Below, piece after piece: positions 26,289-35,582 of a stretch of DNA of 64,000 bases. The position numbers and the translations under genes were made by a program. Each line of letters opens with the position of its first letter. The first letter of the stretch is position 1. The notes below the pieces were generated by a model. The model did not search any database, was not told the DNA's origin, and saw only the letters and a list, made by a program, of their open reading frames with translations. This DNA is from Prochlorococcus sp. AG-402-L09. Lineage in GTDB: Bacteria > Cyanobacteriota > Cyanobacteriia > PCC-6307 > Cyanobiaceae. The stretch covers positions 1 through 64,000 of the forward strand of contig QCIK01000003.1 of the NCBI GenBank assembly GCA_003216715.1, given 5' to 3'.

Positions 26289-27557
26289 ATGAGTTTATTA
26301 CTTCTTTGTATATTGCTTGTGATACCAGCATTTTTCAATGCAGGTCAGTTTGCTATTTTACGACTTCGTTCAACTAAGGTTCAAAGGCTGGTAGAGGACG
26401 GACTACCTGGGTCCAATTCCATAATTCGTCTGCAGAAAAGACTAAGAAGAACTCTTTTAATAGCAGAGTTAGGAATAACTATTTCATTAATTTCAATTGG
26501 TTGGATCTGCAAAAATTTAGCTAGTAAATGGTGGGGAAATAATGCTTCTATTAACTATTTTTTAGATCTAGGACTTTTTATTACTGTTGTACTTTTAGCA
26601 ACTCTAATATCTGGTCTTCTTCCAAAAGCACTTGTTCTTAATCAACCAGAGACTTCTGCCCTAAAATTATCTCCTCTAATTGAAGCAGCAATAAAATGGA
26701 TGTCACCATTTCTTGCTGTACTAGAAGGACTTTCTTTATTGATTCTTAGATTATTTGGACTCAATACTCAATCAGAAAGTCTCACAACAGCTGCATTCTC
26801 CGCAGGAGAATTAGAAAAATTAATTGAAACTGGTGGAGTAACAGGATTAAAACCTGACGAAAGAAACATACTTGAAGGTGTTTTTGCACTAAGAGATACA
26901 CAAGTTAGAGAAGTGATGGTTCCAAGATCAGGGATGGTTACCCTTCCAAAAGAGGTTTCCTTCACTCAAATGATGGAAGAAGTGCACAAAACTCGTCATG
27001 CAAGATACTTAGTAATTGATGATTCACTTGACAATGTTTTGGGGGTATTGGATTTAAGGCAACTTGCTGATCCAATAGCCAAAGGGGAAATGCAAGCCAA
27101 CACATCTTTAGAGCCTTATATAGAGCCAGTAGTTCGTGTTTTAGAAACTTCTACTTTGGCCGAATTATTACCCCTTATAAAGAATGGGAACCCACTACTT
27201 TTGGTTGTTGATGAATATGGAGGAACCGAAGGGTTAATAACATCAGCAGACTTAACGGGTGAAATTGTTGGGGATGAGATTCAATTTGATAATAAAGAAT
27301 CTGAACTAAGACCTATTGATGACTTAAAAAAGATATGGATTACTTCTGGAGATATAGAAGTAATAGAACTAAATAGAGAACTTAAACTTGAATTACCAGA
27401 AGCTGATGATCATTACACTCTTGCTGGATTTGTTTTAGAAAAACTCCAAGAAATTCCCAACTCAGGAGAAACGTTGGTTCATAATGAAATCGAATTTGAA
27501 ATTATTTCCATGAAAGGTCCAAGAATAAACAAAGTAAAAATAACTCTTCCTAAATAA
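26289..27557 (+). CDS. CNNM/CorC-type membrane protein (DUF21-CBS-transporter-associated domain)
   Basis: A 422-residue protein of the hemolysin C/CorC family. Three or four membrane helices (DUF21) occupy about 1-150. A paired CBS domain follows, with LRDTQVREVMVPRSGM as its usual opening and a second CBS around LLLVVDEYGGTEGLIT. The C-terminal domain ends with ADDHYTLAGFVLEKLQEIP, as in magnesium/cobalt efflux-associated proteins. It is likely involved in cation (Mg2+) homeostasis; direct transport is unproven for most relatives. It starts 14 bp after the CAU tRNA gene. Confidence 0.86.
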   Translation: MSLLLLCILLVIPAFFNAGQFAILRLRSTKVQRLVEDGLPGSNSIIRLQKRLRRTLLIAELGITISLISIGWICKNLASKWWGNNASINYFLDLGLFITVVLLATLISGLLPKALVLNQPETSALKLSPLIEAAIKWMSPFLAVLEGLSLLILRLFGLNTQSESLTTAAFSAGELEKLIETGGVTGLKPDERNILEGVFALRDTQVREVMVPRSGMVTLPKEVSFTQMMEEVHKTRHARYLVIDDSLDNVLGVLDLRQLADPIAKGEMQANTSLEPYIEPVVRVLETSTLAELLPLIKNGNPLLLVVDEYGGTEGLITSADLTGEIVGDEIQFDNKESELRPIDDLKKIWITSGDIEVIELNRELKLELPEADDHYTLAGFVLEKLQEIPNSGETLVHNEIEFEIISMKGPRINKVKITLPK

Positions 27558-27593
27558 TTTATAAAAAAGTCAATTGATTAATAATAAAAAAAT

Positions 27594-28616
27594 ATGAAAC
27601 CCATTTCAAAGATCAACCAAAATATTGTTCCTGTAAAAGTTGGAGTAATAGGAATTGGAAATATGGGATGGCACCATGCAAGAGTACTTAGTCTTCTCAA
27701 AGATGCTGAGCTAGTAGGAGTTGCAGATTTAGATGAGGAACGAGGAAAACTAGCGATGGAACAATTTAATTGTAATTGGTATAAAAATTACAAGGATTTA
27801 TTACATCAAGTAGAAGCTGTATGCATTGCTGTGCCTACATTATTTCATAAAAAAGTAGGTTTAGAATGTCTAAACTCAGGAAAACATGTATTAATTGAAA
27901 AACCCATAGCAGCAAATAAAGAAGAAGCCTCATCTTTGATTAATGCTTCAAACAATGCGAAAAAATTATTACAAGTTGGTCATATAGAAAGATTTAATCC
28001 AGCATTCAGAGAATTAACAAAAGTAGTTGCTAATGAAGAAGTTGTAGTTCTTGAAGCCAGAAGGCATAGCCCTCATCCCGAGAGAGCTAATGATGTTTCA
28101 GTCGTATTGGACTTAATGATTCACGATATAGATTTGGTTATTGAACTTGCAAATTCAAAAGTGATAAGGCTTGCTGCAGTTGGAGGATGTAGTGGAGATG
28201 GACCAATGGATTACGTTAATGCAACACTAGGTTTTCAAAACGGAGTAGTGGCAAGTCTGACTGCGAGCAAAATGAGTCACAAAAAAATTAGAAGCTTAAG
28301 CGCTCATTGCAAACAAAGTCTAATAGAAACAGATTTCCTAAATCACAATATTCATATCCATAGAAAAGCTCATGAATGGTATTCAGCTGATCATGGAGAA
28401 CTACTTTATAGAAACGATGGTTTTATTGAAGAAGTAAGTACAACATCAATCGAGCCCCTCTATGCGGAACTGGAGCATTTTCTTCAATGCGTCAGAGGAA
28501 AGGAGAAACCTGCGGTTGGAGGTCTTCAAGCATCTAGAGCACTACACCTTGCTGATTTAATTGAGCAAGCTGTATCAATGCCTAGCGAAGACATTTTGCT
28601 TAAAAAAGGTATTTAG
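27594..28616 (+). CDS. Gfo/Idh/MocA family NAD(P)-dependent oxidoreductase
   Basis: A 340-residue Rossmann-fold dehydrogenase. VGVIGIGNMGWHHARVL binds NAD(P), LIEKPIAANKEEA gives the family EKP motif with its lysine, and DLMIHDIDLVIEL contains the His-x-x-x-Asp-type catalytic histidine region. QVGHIERFNPAFRELTK is common in members acting on UDP-sugars. The substrate is unknown. DegT-type aminotransferases often pair with such enzymes, but the one in this window is 10 kb away and on the other strand. A strong terminator follows. Confidence 0.86.
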   Translation: MKPISKINQNIVPVKVGVIGIGNMGWHHARVLSLLKDAELVGVADLDEERGKLAMEQFNCNWYKNYKDLLHQVEAVCIAVPTLFHKKVGLECLNSGKHVLIEKPIAANKEEASSLINASNNAKKLLQVGHIERFNPAFRELTKVVANEEVVVLEARRHSPHPERANDVSVVLDLMIHDIDLVIELANSKVIRLAAVGGCSGDGPMDYVNATLGFQNGVVASLTASKMSHKKIRSLSAHCKQSLIETDFLNHNIHIHRKAHEWYSADHGELLYRNDGFIEEVSTTSIEPLYAELEHFLQCVRGKEKPAVGGLQASRALHLADLIEQAVSMPSEDILLKKGI

Positions 28617-28650
28617 AATAAGACTTAATCAATTCGCTAAAAAATTAAAA

Positions 28651-28685
28651 AACCCTTGCCCGATGTTTTAATTCGGGCAAAGGTT
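28651..28685. terminator. Bidirectional Rho-independent terminator after the Gfo/Idh gene and psbK
   Basis: The stem pairs AACC-TTGCCCGA with TCGGGCAA-GGTT, with one bulged pair, around a short TGTTTTAAT loop. A T-rich tail (TTTTATTTTG) follows and an A-rich stretch precedes, so it can stop transcription from both sides. It lies 34 bp after the plus-strand oxidoreductase stop and 66 bp after the psbK stop on the minus strand. Confidence 0.85.
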
Positions 28686-28751
28686 TTATTTTGTTAAGAA
28701 CTTCTAATAGATTACTTAATTTGTAAAAAACCAGAAGAATAAACTTCGCTT

Positions 28752-28895
28752 TTAACGAAAGCCAACTGCCGCTTGCCAAACAAAAACAAGCAGGAAGAAG
28801 AAAAGAGGTATAAGCGGAAGTACATCCACTGTTGGTGCAAAAGCCTGGTAAGCAACCGGAAGTTCAGCAAGTAAGTCGAGATTAATCAGTGCCAT
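28752..28895 (-). CDS. psbK: Photosystem II reaction centre protein K
   Basis: A 47-residue ORF I read directly from the minus strand. It begins [20 protein letters not shown]. Mature PsbK normally starts a few residues later at the conserved lysine or equivalent. The chain continues with [13 protein letters not shown] and ends [10 protein letters not shown], the family C-terminus. PsbK is a single-span subunit near CP43. It is 34 bp after tgt on the same strand and is followed by a bidirectional terminator. Confidence 0.94.
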   Translation of the reverse strand: MALINLDLLAELPVAYQAFAPTVDVLPLIPLFFFLLVFVWQAAVGFR

Positions 28896-28929
28896 CCCTA
28901 AGAAATAATGGACGTATTAAGCACGCACG

Positions 28930-30060
28930 CTACCACGTATGACGCGCTTTAGAGTCACTCTGCCACGGAGCGAAATCCTCTGAAAAACAACCTTCCAAGA
29001 TTGCTTGCCTTATGGAGCCTGTAAAACGGATCAAATGAGTGAGATTATGCAAGCTCAAAAGTGTGAGACCTAGCAACTCTTTGTTGCGAATTAAATGATG
29101 AATATATGCCCTTGTGTATCCATTACAAGCTTCACAAGGACAAGATGAATCCAATGGTCTGTAATCGTCTTTAAAGCGAGAATTTCTTAAATTCCATATC
29201 TCACCATCCACCATCGCACTCCCATGCCTTCCCAAGCGTGTAGGGATTACGCAATCAAACAAATCAACTCCATTTGCCACTGCTACAGCAATTTCTCTCA
29301 ATGTCCCTATTCCCATGAGATATCTTGGTCGATCTTCAGGCAATAGAGGACAGGTTTCTCGAACGATTTTATGCATTTGATTTATGGGTTCACCTACACT
29401 CACCCCCCCTATAGCGATCCCAGGCAAATCAAATCCCGAGACGATTTTTGCACTCAATTCCCTTAAATGAGGAAAGCAACCCCCTTGAACTATTCCAAAA
29501 ACTGCTTGATCATCTTTTTTATGAGCATTTAGGCACCTCTCTAACCAATGGTGAGTCCTGTTACAAGCCTCCTCAACATCCGATTCGCTCGCTGGATAAG
29601 GGGGGCATTGATCAAAAGCCATTGCGATATCGGAGCCTAAGGCCATTTGAATTTCTATAGCTTTTTCAGGAGTCAAAAAAATATTTTTACCATCTCTTGG
29701 ACTTTGAAACGAAACGCCTTCATCATCAATTTTATTTAACTTTGCCAAACTAAATACTTGAAAACCTCCTGAGTCAGTAAGTATGGGGTTTTTCCAATTC
29801 ATAAATTTATGTAATCCGCCTGCGTCCTGAACTATTTTTTCTCCTGGTTGAATATGAAGATGAAAAGTATTTGCAAGAATCATTTCTGCTCTTGTTTTCT
29901 CTAATTGCTTAGATGTAATACCCTTTACTGTTCCTAAAGTACCTACAGGCATAAATCTTGGAGTATTTACAATTCCATTTGGAGTTTTAATAGAACAAGC
30001 GCGAGCTAATGTTGATTTGCATCTACTTTCTATTTGAAAATCGAAGAAGGGCTTTTTCAA
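28930..30060 (-). CDS. tgt: Queuine/preQ1 tRNA-ribosyltransferase
   Basis: A 376-residue TIM-barrel enzyme that swaps guanine 34 for preQ1 in tRNAs with GUN anticodons. [13 protein letters not shown] and [12 protein letters not shown] hold the catalytic and nucleophilic aspartates, and DQCPPYPAS is also conserved. The zinc site is [17 protein letters not shown], with three cysteines and a histidine near residues 312-341. The length is typical of bacterial Tgt. psbK follows on the same strand. Confidence 0.95.
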   Translation of the reverse strand: MKKPFFDFQIESRCKSTLARACSIKTPNGIVNTPRFMPVGTLGTVKGITSKQLEKTRAEMILANTFHLHIQPGEKIVQDAGGLHKFMNWKNPILTDSGGFQVFSLAKLNKIDDEGVSFQSPRDGKNIFLTPEKAIEIQMALGSDIAMAFDQCPPYPASESDVEEACNRTHHWLERCLNAHKKDDQAVFGIVQGGCFPHLRELSAKIVSGFDLPGIAIGGVSVGEPINQMHKIVRETCPLLPEDRPRYLMGIGTLREIAVAVANGVDLFDCVIPTRLGRHGSAMVDGEIWNLRNSRFKDDYRPLDSSCPCEACNGYTRAYIHHLIRNKELLGLTLLSLHNLTHLIRFTGSIRQAILEGCFSEDFAPWQSDSKARHTW

Positions 30061-30088
30061 TTATTCCTAAATATTCAAAAACTTAAAC

Positions 30089-30102
30089 TAGTTATATAAC
30101 TA
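30089..30102. repeat. 14-bp perfect AT-rich palindrome in the tgt-cobS spacer
   Basis: TAGTTATATAACTA is its own reverse complement. It lies 29 bp upstream of the minus-strand tgt start and about 35 bp upstream of the plus-strand cobS start region, so it is placed to touch either promoter. Such AT palindromes are not rare in a genome this AT-rich, so regulatory meaning is uncertain. Confidence 0.4.
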
Positions 30103-30136
30103 ACTTGAGAACTAAGAAACAGTTGAGGTTGTAATT

Positions 30137-30916
30137 CTGATTTTTAAAAACTGGCTACGAGACCTTGCAGGTGCATGGGTGTTTTACACAATTTTGCCTC
30201 AATGGCCATTAATTAAACCTAGATTCAAAAGAATTGCTCGTTTCGCTCCATTAATAGGAGTTTTAATTGGCTTTTTACAATCATTTTCTTGGCTTTTATT
30301 GAAATTCTTTAATTGGCCAAATATTTCTGTCGCCTTGATATCTATTGCAATTAGCATCTTCATAACTGGTGGACTTCATATTGACGGGTTAATGGATACG
30401 GCAGATGGGATTGGAGCGGGTCCATCAAAGAGAATTGAGGCGATGAAAGATAGCAGAGTTGGTTCAATAGGTGTGCAAAGTTTAGCAATCATTTTAATCC
30501 TTCAAATAGCAGCAATCATAAAACTTGGTTTTTATGCACCCTTTGCATTTCCTTTAGCTGCTTTTTGGGGAAGGCTCTCACAAATTTTTGCAATTGAAAA
30601 TTATCATTACATTTTCAAGAAAGAATCAGTTTCCTTTCATCATCAAAACTGGAAAGGTATAAATAATGAAATAAGACCTTCGTTGATAATAATTTTTATA
30701 GGAATCTCACTTTTTATATTTTTAAATGATTTAAATATTTTTTCGACAATATTATTAACTTTTTGTATCTTATCAGGCTTAATCTCTTCAATATTAGTTC
30801 CATACTTTATAAATAAATCTTTAGGAGGGCATAGTGGTGATAGTTATGGAGCATCTTTAATAATAACAGAAACAACGAGCTTGTTATTATTAAGTATCAT
30901 TCTGGTTCCAAATTAA
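30137..30916 (+). CDS. cobS: Adenosylcobinamide-GDP ribazoletransferase (cobalamin synthase)
   Basis: CobS joins adenosylcobinamide-GDP to alpha-ribazole in the membrane, the last assembly step of cobalamin (pseudocobalamin in marine cyanobacteria). HIDGLMDTADGIGAG near the N-terminus is the catalytic Asp-rich motif, and GGHSGDSYGASLIITE closes the protein. There are 5-6 membrane helices. Conserved N-terminal sequence WLRDLAGAWVFYTILPQWP runs upstream of the first GTG (30179), so the true start must be earlier. In-frame CTG at 30137 or ATT at 30134, behind GAGG at 30125-30128, are the candidates. The 3' end overlaps the convergent kinase gene by 20 bp. Confidence 0.88.
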   Translation: MIFKNWLRDLAGAWVFYTILPQWPLIKPRFKRIARFAPLIGVLIGFLQSFSWLLLKFFNWPNISVALISIAISIFITGGLHIDGLMDTADGIGAGPSKRIEAMKDSRVGSIGVQSLAIILILQIAAIIKLGFYAPFAFPLAAFWGRLSQIFAIENYHYIFKKESVSFHHQNWKGINNEIRPSLIIIFIGISLFIFLNDLNIFSTILLTFCILSGLISSILVPYFINKSLGGHSGDSYGASLIITETTSLLLLSIILVPN

Positions 30917-32018
30917 AAACAAAAGCATTTCCTGATTCAGGTAAAGAATCTTTAAATTGGCTTGGATGAACAAATAACTTTAAATCTCCGCCGAGTTGTC
31001 TAGCTAAATCTCTAGCAAGAGCCAGACCTATTCCACTTCCAGACATTTTTGAACCACTTTCCCCCCTAAACCCTTTCTCAAAAATCTTTTCTCTTTCTTC
31101 CTCCTTAATGGGAATGCCTTCATCCCAAATACATATCCCCTCTTCAATGACTTCAATACCAATAGAAGATTGAGAAGGGCTATACCTAAATGCATTTTCC
31201 AAAAGATTAGCCACTATTTCAGCAATAACTCCTTCTGAAATCGATCTGGATTCCATCCATTTTGGCCATTGTGAAGGACTAAACCATTTTCTACCTTGCA
31301 AGTTAGCTCGAGCTTTAGCTCTCTCAATCAATGGTTCTATTAAACTTTTTACACTAATACGAGTCTCAGTAGGCAACAGAGGAGGCAAGAGCAATCTGTT
31401 TGATCCATCATCAGCTTGAGGTAATTTCACTTGACTAAGTTGATCAAGTGCAGATAAATATTTATTCACTTGTGCTTGTTCAGTAATAAGACCTTTGACA
31501 AGACTCTCATGTTCACTTTCAGGTCCTATTTTCCTCAAAAGAAGTTTTGCATAAGTACCAAGAGCAGCTAATGGATTTCTTAGTTGATGAACCATTAGCG
31601 ATATTTGCTCCTTTTGATCATCTAATTGATCTAACAACCTTTTTCTATCAAGTTCAGAAGCAAGAGAGTTAGCCAGTAAAGTTGACATCGATTGCAGACG
31701 TTGATCAAGAGATTCCGACCATTCTTCTTCCGAAGCAATTCTCTCTGCACGAATAACACCTAATAATATTGACCCTTCTTGCAACGGATACCATCTTCTA
31801 TTGGAAGATGGAGTTCGAAGAGCAGTATCAGTTTCTACCGGCTGTAATACTTTCTCAGACTTAGGCCACTGACCAACGACTTCCAAGGTTGGAGATCCAC
31901 TTTCTCCAGATCTCGCAACGTAAACGACAACATGTTCCAACTCTTGATCAGCTTGGAAGCTCATCAACTGCTGTTGAACAAAATTTAAAAAACGTTCTGA
32001 ATACTGCATTGAGCTCAT
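30897..32018 (-). CDS. Sensor histidine kinase, Hik2/CSK-like
   Basis: A 373-residue cytosolic histidine kinase without membrane helices. Residues 1 to about 120 form a GAF-like sensor region. The H-box is LMVHQLRNPLAALGTYAKLL with His144. The ATPase domain has the N-box IVANLLENAFRYSP, the short G1 DEGIPI, and SGIGLALARDLARQLGG. The VHQLRNPL form of the H-box and the GAF arrangement resemble Hik2, the cyanobacterial relative of chloroplast sensor kinase, which responds to plastoquinone redox and salt. No response regulator is adjacent. The 3' end overlaps cobS. Confidence 0.8.
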   Translation of the reverse strand: MSSMQYSERFLNFVQQQLMSFQADQELEHVVVYVARSGESGSPTLEVVGQWPKSEKVLQPVETDTALRTPSSNRRWYPLQEGSILLGVIRAERIASEEEWSESLDQRLQSMSTLLANSLASELDRKRLLDQLDDQKEQISLMVHQLRNPLAALGTYAKLLLRKIGPESEHESLVKGLITEQAQVNKYLSALDQLSQVKLPQADDGSNRLLLPPLLPTETRISVKSLIEPLIERAKARANLQGRKWFSPSQWPKWMESRSISEGVIAEIVANLLENAFRYSPSQSSIGIEVIEEGICIWDEGIPIKEEEREKIFEKGFRGESGSKMSGSGIGLALARDLARQLGGDLKLFVHPSQFKDSLPESGNAFVFNLEPE

Positions 32019-32056
32019 TTTGCAATCTTAGACAAGGAAATTGAATATTCAAAAAC

Positions 32057-32084
32057 TTGATAAATTTGAAAAAAGTATTAAGAT
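32057..32084 (+). promoter_or_regulatory. Sigma-70-type promoter upstream of the DUF3155 leader
   Basis: TTGATA (32057-32062) and TAAGAT (32079-32084) are separated by 16 bp, close to consensus spacing. Transcription would begin near 32091, about 245 nt upstream of the DUF3155 start codon and 70 bp from the divergent kinase start. Confidence 0.5.
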
Positions 32085-32090
32085 GTAAAT

Positions 32091-32334
32091 AAAGAATTTA
32101 GATCTTGTTAGGAGGCTATCTCAAATTTAATTAAAAAGTGAGCACTTTAAGTGACTTTGAGGCTAGTGCAGAGATTGATGGGTAAGCTCTGTAGTCAACT
32201 TTTTAGTTATCTGAGAAAAACTTTCCACCTCAGTTTCAACCTTATTTTTTTTTCAAAAAACTCTAGCTTCAGCCAGAGCTAATAAAAAAGAAAACCTCTA
32301 AATCTCTCTCACCCAAAAAAGGTAGTTTTTTTTC
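32091..32334 (+). ncRNA. Candidate structured leader or small RNA ahead of the DUF3155 gene
   Basis: This is most of a gene-free stretch of 316 bp (32019-32334). Downstream of a good promoter it holds successive short stems: GCACT/AGTGC (32142-32169), CAGAG/CTCTG (32169-32191) and CTGAG/CTCAG (32211-32233). A run of nine T at 32245-32253 follows, then another weak hairpin (32261-32279). An RNA of about 160 nt ending at the T-run, or a 245-nt mRNA leader, would both fit. No ORF of note is present. It does not show the CTCCTCACAC motif of Yfr1. Existence is inferred only. Confidence 0.4.
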
Positions 32335-32703
32335 ATGTCTAAGAAGCGCAAAAGAATTAGCAGACGAAGACTTGCGGGTCAGCGTGTAATGTCCCATGTT
32401 CCTATTTTTCATTTAGGAACAGGTCAACATAAGCCTGTAACTGCTGCTAGACGTTTTATTGCCGAAGAGGGACTGTATGCCCCTGCAATATTAAATGTAC
32501 GTCGTAATGAACATACTACTGATCGTTTCTTCTGGGGAGAGAAAGGTTTGTTTAGTGCTCAATACGCTGAGGAAAATCACTTTCTTTTTCCTTCTTTAAG
32601 AGTGATTGTTGAATTTCTTGGTGAGGACAGAATTTTTGCAGGCTTAGAACTTACTGCAGATGACTGGGAAGAAATCGAAGAGTATGAATACGCTTTTGTT
32701 TAA
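32335..32703 (+). CDS. DUF3155 family protein
   Basis: A 122-residue protein of a family limited to cyanobacteria. A very basic N-terminus (SKKRKRISRRRLAGQRV) is followed by conserved PVTAARRFIAEEG, NEHTTDRFFWGEKGLF and the block AQYAEENHFLFPSLR. The C-terminus is acidic. The basic head suggests RNA or ribosome binding, which is only a guess; no function is known. It is preceded by a long leader with its own promoter and T-run. Its stop overlaps the stop of the convergent esterase gene by 4 bp. Confidence 0.85.
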   Translation: MSKKRKRISRRRLAGQRVMSHVPIFHLGTGQHKPVTAARRFIAEEGLYAPAILNVRRNEHTTDRFFWGEKGLFSAQYAEENHFLFPSLRVIVEFLGEDRIFAGLELTADDWEEIEEYEYAFV

Positions 32704-33305
32704 CCCAGAAATTGTTGTTTAATTTTTCCGCGGCAATATTCAATCAGGTCATTAGTTATTTCATGGCCTCCCTCAAAAAAATATAACTCTGATTTAACTC
32801 CTTTTCCCAACAAAATTTCAAAGCTTTTTTCCGAGGCAGTCTTAGGAACTACTTGGTCGATATTCCCATGACAGAGAAAGGTAGGTGGCATATTTTCTAA
32901 AGGATTCCACTCTGGATGTGGATACGAGCTAAGTGCAAAAACTCCCTGAAATTTATTTCTTGTTGCAAGATCTAACGCCATTGCACCTCCTTGAGAAAAA
33001 CCCAGTAGCAATGTTTTATTTAAAGGTATGTGTTTAAAGCAAAGATTATTTATACGCTTTTCTAGATCTAATACTGCATTTGGAACCTGTTGCCATTCAT
33101 GAGGATATAAACCATACCATTGCCTGCCTAATCCGCTTGGATGAGGCTGAGGAGCAGAAAAAGAGACTATTTCAAAACGATTTTTCAATCCTTTAGTTAA
33201 TAATTTCCCAAAAGGAACTAAATCATTTGCATCAGCTCCCCAACCATGAAGTAAAACTAATCTATTTGTTGCGGATTCAGAATTTAAGCAGAGTAGTTCA
33301 GTCAT
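32700..33305 (-). CDS. Carboxylesterase/phospholipase-type alpha/beta hydrolase
   Basis: A 201-residue alpha/beta hydrolase. RLVLLHGWGADANDLVPF gives the oxyanion region, LLLGFSQGGAMALDLA carries the nucleophile serine (GFSQGG), HGNIDQVVP the acid, and FEGGHEI the histidine: a full catalytic triad. The pattern matches the YpfH/carboxylesterase 2 group. The substrate is not known. The gene is convergent with the DUF3155 gene (4 bp overlap) and divergent from purH. Confidence 0.86.
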   Translation of the reverse strand: MTELLCLNSESATNRLVLLHGWGADANDLVPFGKLLTKGLKNRFEIVSFSAPQPHPSGLGRQWYGLYPHEWQQVPNAVLDLEKRINNLCFKHIPLNKTLLLGFSQGGAMALDLATRNKFQGVFALSSYPHPEWNPLENMPPTFLCHGNIDQVVPKTASEKSFEILLGKGVKSELYFFEGGHEITNDLIEYCRGKIKQQFLG

Positions 33306-33368
33306 CTTGAATGCAATATGTCTCTTTGATGCGTAGGTTATCGAGAAGAATCGATTTCAAACAATAAA

Positions 33369-34925
33369 ATGTCACCCATAGCTCTGCTAAGTGTCTCAGA
33401 CAAAACTGGCTTAATTCCTCTTGCTCAAGCATTAATTAATGAATTGGGCTTCAGAATTATTTCAAGTGGCGGAACTGCAAAGTTAATTGAGACTGCAAAT
33501 CTTCCTGTAACTCGCGTAGCAGATTACACAGGGTTTCCAGAAATTCTTGAAGGAAGAGTGAAAACACTAAATCCAAAAATTCATGGAGGAATATTGGCTA
33601 GAAGAGATCAACAAAATCATTTGGACGACTTGAAGGCACAGAATATAAATCCAATTGATTTGGTAGTTGTTAACTTATATCCATTTAAACAAACAATTTC
33701 AAAAGAAAATGTTTCTTGGGAGGAGGCAATCGAGAATATTGATATTGGCGGGCCAACAATGATCCGAGCAGCGGCAAAAAACCATCAAGATGTTCTTGTA
33801 GTCACTAATCCAAGTCAATATCCACAATTAATTGACTCATACAAATCAAAAAAAATAACCAATGAATTACGAAAAGAATATTCTCAACAAGCCTTTGAAC
33901 ATACTGCCATTTATGACCTAACAATAAGCAAATGGATTGCAAATCAAATTACCTCAAATAAAGCTACTTGGTTGCAAAGCTTGCCATTAAAACAAGAACT
34001 GAGGTACGGAGAAAATCCGCATCAAAAGGCCTCATGGTATGGAGAACCTGAGGAAGGTTGGAGTGGAGCTAATCAATTACAAGGAAAAGAACTAAGTACA
34101 AATAATCTTCTTGATCTGGAGGCTGCATTATCTACTCTCCGTGAATTTGGATATGAAAATACTTGTAGTAGCCCATCATATCAAAAAGCAGCGGTAGTAA
34201 TTAAACATACAAATCCTTGTGGAGTCGCAATTGGAGATTCTCCATACTTAGCTCTTAAAAGAGCATTAGATGGCGATAGAGTAAGTGCTTTTGGAGGGAT
34301 TATTGCAATAAATTGTCCTGTTGATGAAGCTGCAGCTAAAGAGCTTGAAAATATTTTTATTGAATGTGTTGTTGCTCCATATTTTGATGATGGTGCAAAA
34401 GAAATACTTTCAAAAAAGAAAAATCTAAGGCTATTAGAATTAAAAGCTGAGCCTATTCAAAAAGCAGATAAAAATCATATAAGAAGCATACTTGGTGGTT
34501 TATTAATTCAAGATTTAGATGAACCAAATATGGATCAAACAGAATGGAAAAATGTTACTAAATTAATCCCAACTGAAGAAGAACTAAATGACTTATCTTT
34601 TGCTTGGAAAATTGTTAAACATATAAGATCAAATGCAATAGCTGTAGCATCTAATCAGCAGAGTCTAGGTATTGGAGCTGGTCAAATGAATAGGGTAGGT
34701 TCAGCGAAACTTGCTTTAGAAGCTGCTGGTAGCAAAACAAAAGGGGCTGTTTTGGCTAGTGATGGTTTCTTCCCGTTCGACGATACTGTAAAGATGGCAG
34801 CTGATTATGGTATTAGTTCAATTATTCAGCCTGGGGGAAGTATTAGAGACAAAGATTCGATTAACGCATGCAATGAATTAGGCATAAAAATGGTTCTTAC
34901 TGGGAAAAGACACTTTTTACATTAA
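33369..34925 (+). CDS. purH: Bifunctional AICAR transformylase / IMP cyclohydrolase
   Basis: A 518-residue enzyme for the last two steps of purine synthesis. The N-terminal MGS-like IMP cyclohydrolase domain starts [18 protein letters not shown], with [14 protein letters not shown]. The C-terminal AICAR transformylase has [24 protein letters not shown] (catalytic Lys-His), [10 protein letters not shown] and [20 protein letters not shown]. It is complete and normal in length. It is divergent from the esterase gene by 63 bp and has no operon partner here. Confidence 0.96.
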   Translation: MSPIALLSVSDKTGLIPLAQALINELGFRIISSGGTAKLIETANLPVTRVADYTGFPEILEGRVKTLNPKIHGGILARRDQQNHLDDLKAQNINPIDLVVVNLYPFKQTISKENVSWEEAIENIDIGGPTMIRAAAKNHQDVLVVTNPSQYPQLIDSYKSKKITNELRKEYSQQAFEHTAIYDLTISKWIANQITSNKATWLQSLPLKQELRYGENPHQKASWYGEPEEGWSGANQLQGKELSTNNLLDLEAALSTLREFGYENTCSSPSYQKAAVVIKHTNPCGVAIGDSPYLALKRALDGDRVSAFGGIIAINCPVDEAAAKELENIFIECVVAPYFDDGAKEILSKKKNLRLLELKAEPIQKADKNHIRSILGGLLIQDLDEPNMDQTEWKNVTKLIPTEEELNDLSFAWKIVKHIRSNAIAVASNQQSLGIGAGQMNRVGSAKLALEAAGSKTKGAVLASDGFFPFDDTVKMAADYGISSIIQPGGSIRDKDSINACNELGIKMVLTGKRHFLH

Positions 34926-34986
34926 TTTTATTGTACTTAACTTTCAATTTTAAATATTTTTATCTTACCTAAAAATTATTCTTAAT

Positions 34987-35520
34987 TTATGTACCTTTTG
35001 GATAATAAGTTATTTTATTTGATTTCCTAAAGAGTGAAAGCCTTCCAGGTCCAGCGCATAAAAAATAAAATGATATTGCTGCATAAATGGCTGACAATTC
35101 AAATATATAATTGTGATTTTCTACTACCGCGAAAGGAAATCCTTCTAATCCAGTATCTATAAAGTGGAAATATAACGCAAATACCATAGTCGATAACAAA
35201 CCCAATGAGGATAATCTTGCCAAAACCCCAGTCGCCAAACCAATTGGACAAACTATTTGAGTTACAGCGGCCATATATGTCCAAATAACAGGATCACCAG
35301 GAAGAAAACTGAAGTATTTACCCACAACAAATTCAGCGAACCCTCCTGGATCATTTAATTTCTCCAAACCGTGATGAACCATCAACAAACTAAAACAAAC
35401 TCTAAGAACTAATATTGAAAGTTCTCCAAAAATATTCACTTCCCCTTCAGGGCTTTGAACAACCACTTCAACCTTTTGTGAATCAGGATCTTTAAGATTA
35501 GATTTGCTTGCTTGAGTCAT
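34987..35520 (-). CDS. DoxX family membrane protein
   Basis: A 177-residue protein with a polar N-terminus (about 25 residues) and four predicted membrane helices. The DoxX family fingerprint is visible: LRVCFSLLMVHHGLEKL, FVVGKYFSFLPGDP and TQIVCPIGLATGVLARL. Relatives are linked to thiosulfate oxidation, redox defence or unknown roles, so no function should be assumed here. It stands alone between purH (convergent) and ispH (same strand, 62 bp upstream). Confidence 0.85.
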   Translation of the reverse strand: MTQASKSNLKDPDSQKVEVVVQSPEGEVNIFGELSILVLRVCFSLLMVHHGLEKLNDPGGFAEFVVGKYFSFLPGDPVIWTYMAAVTQIVCPIGLATGVLARLSSLGLLSTMVFALYFHFIDTGLEGFPFAVVENHNYIFELSAIYAAISFYFLCAGPGRLSLFRKSNKITYYPKGT

Positions 35521-35582
35521 CTTCTACTAAAAACTGTTAACTATCCTACGAGGGATTGGGGCAAAATTGTGTTTTTTTATGA

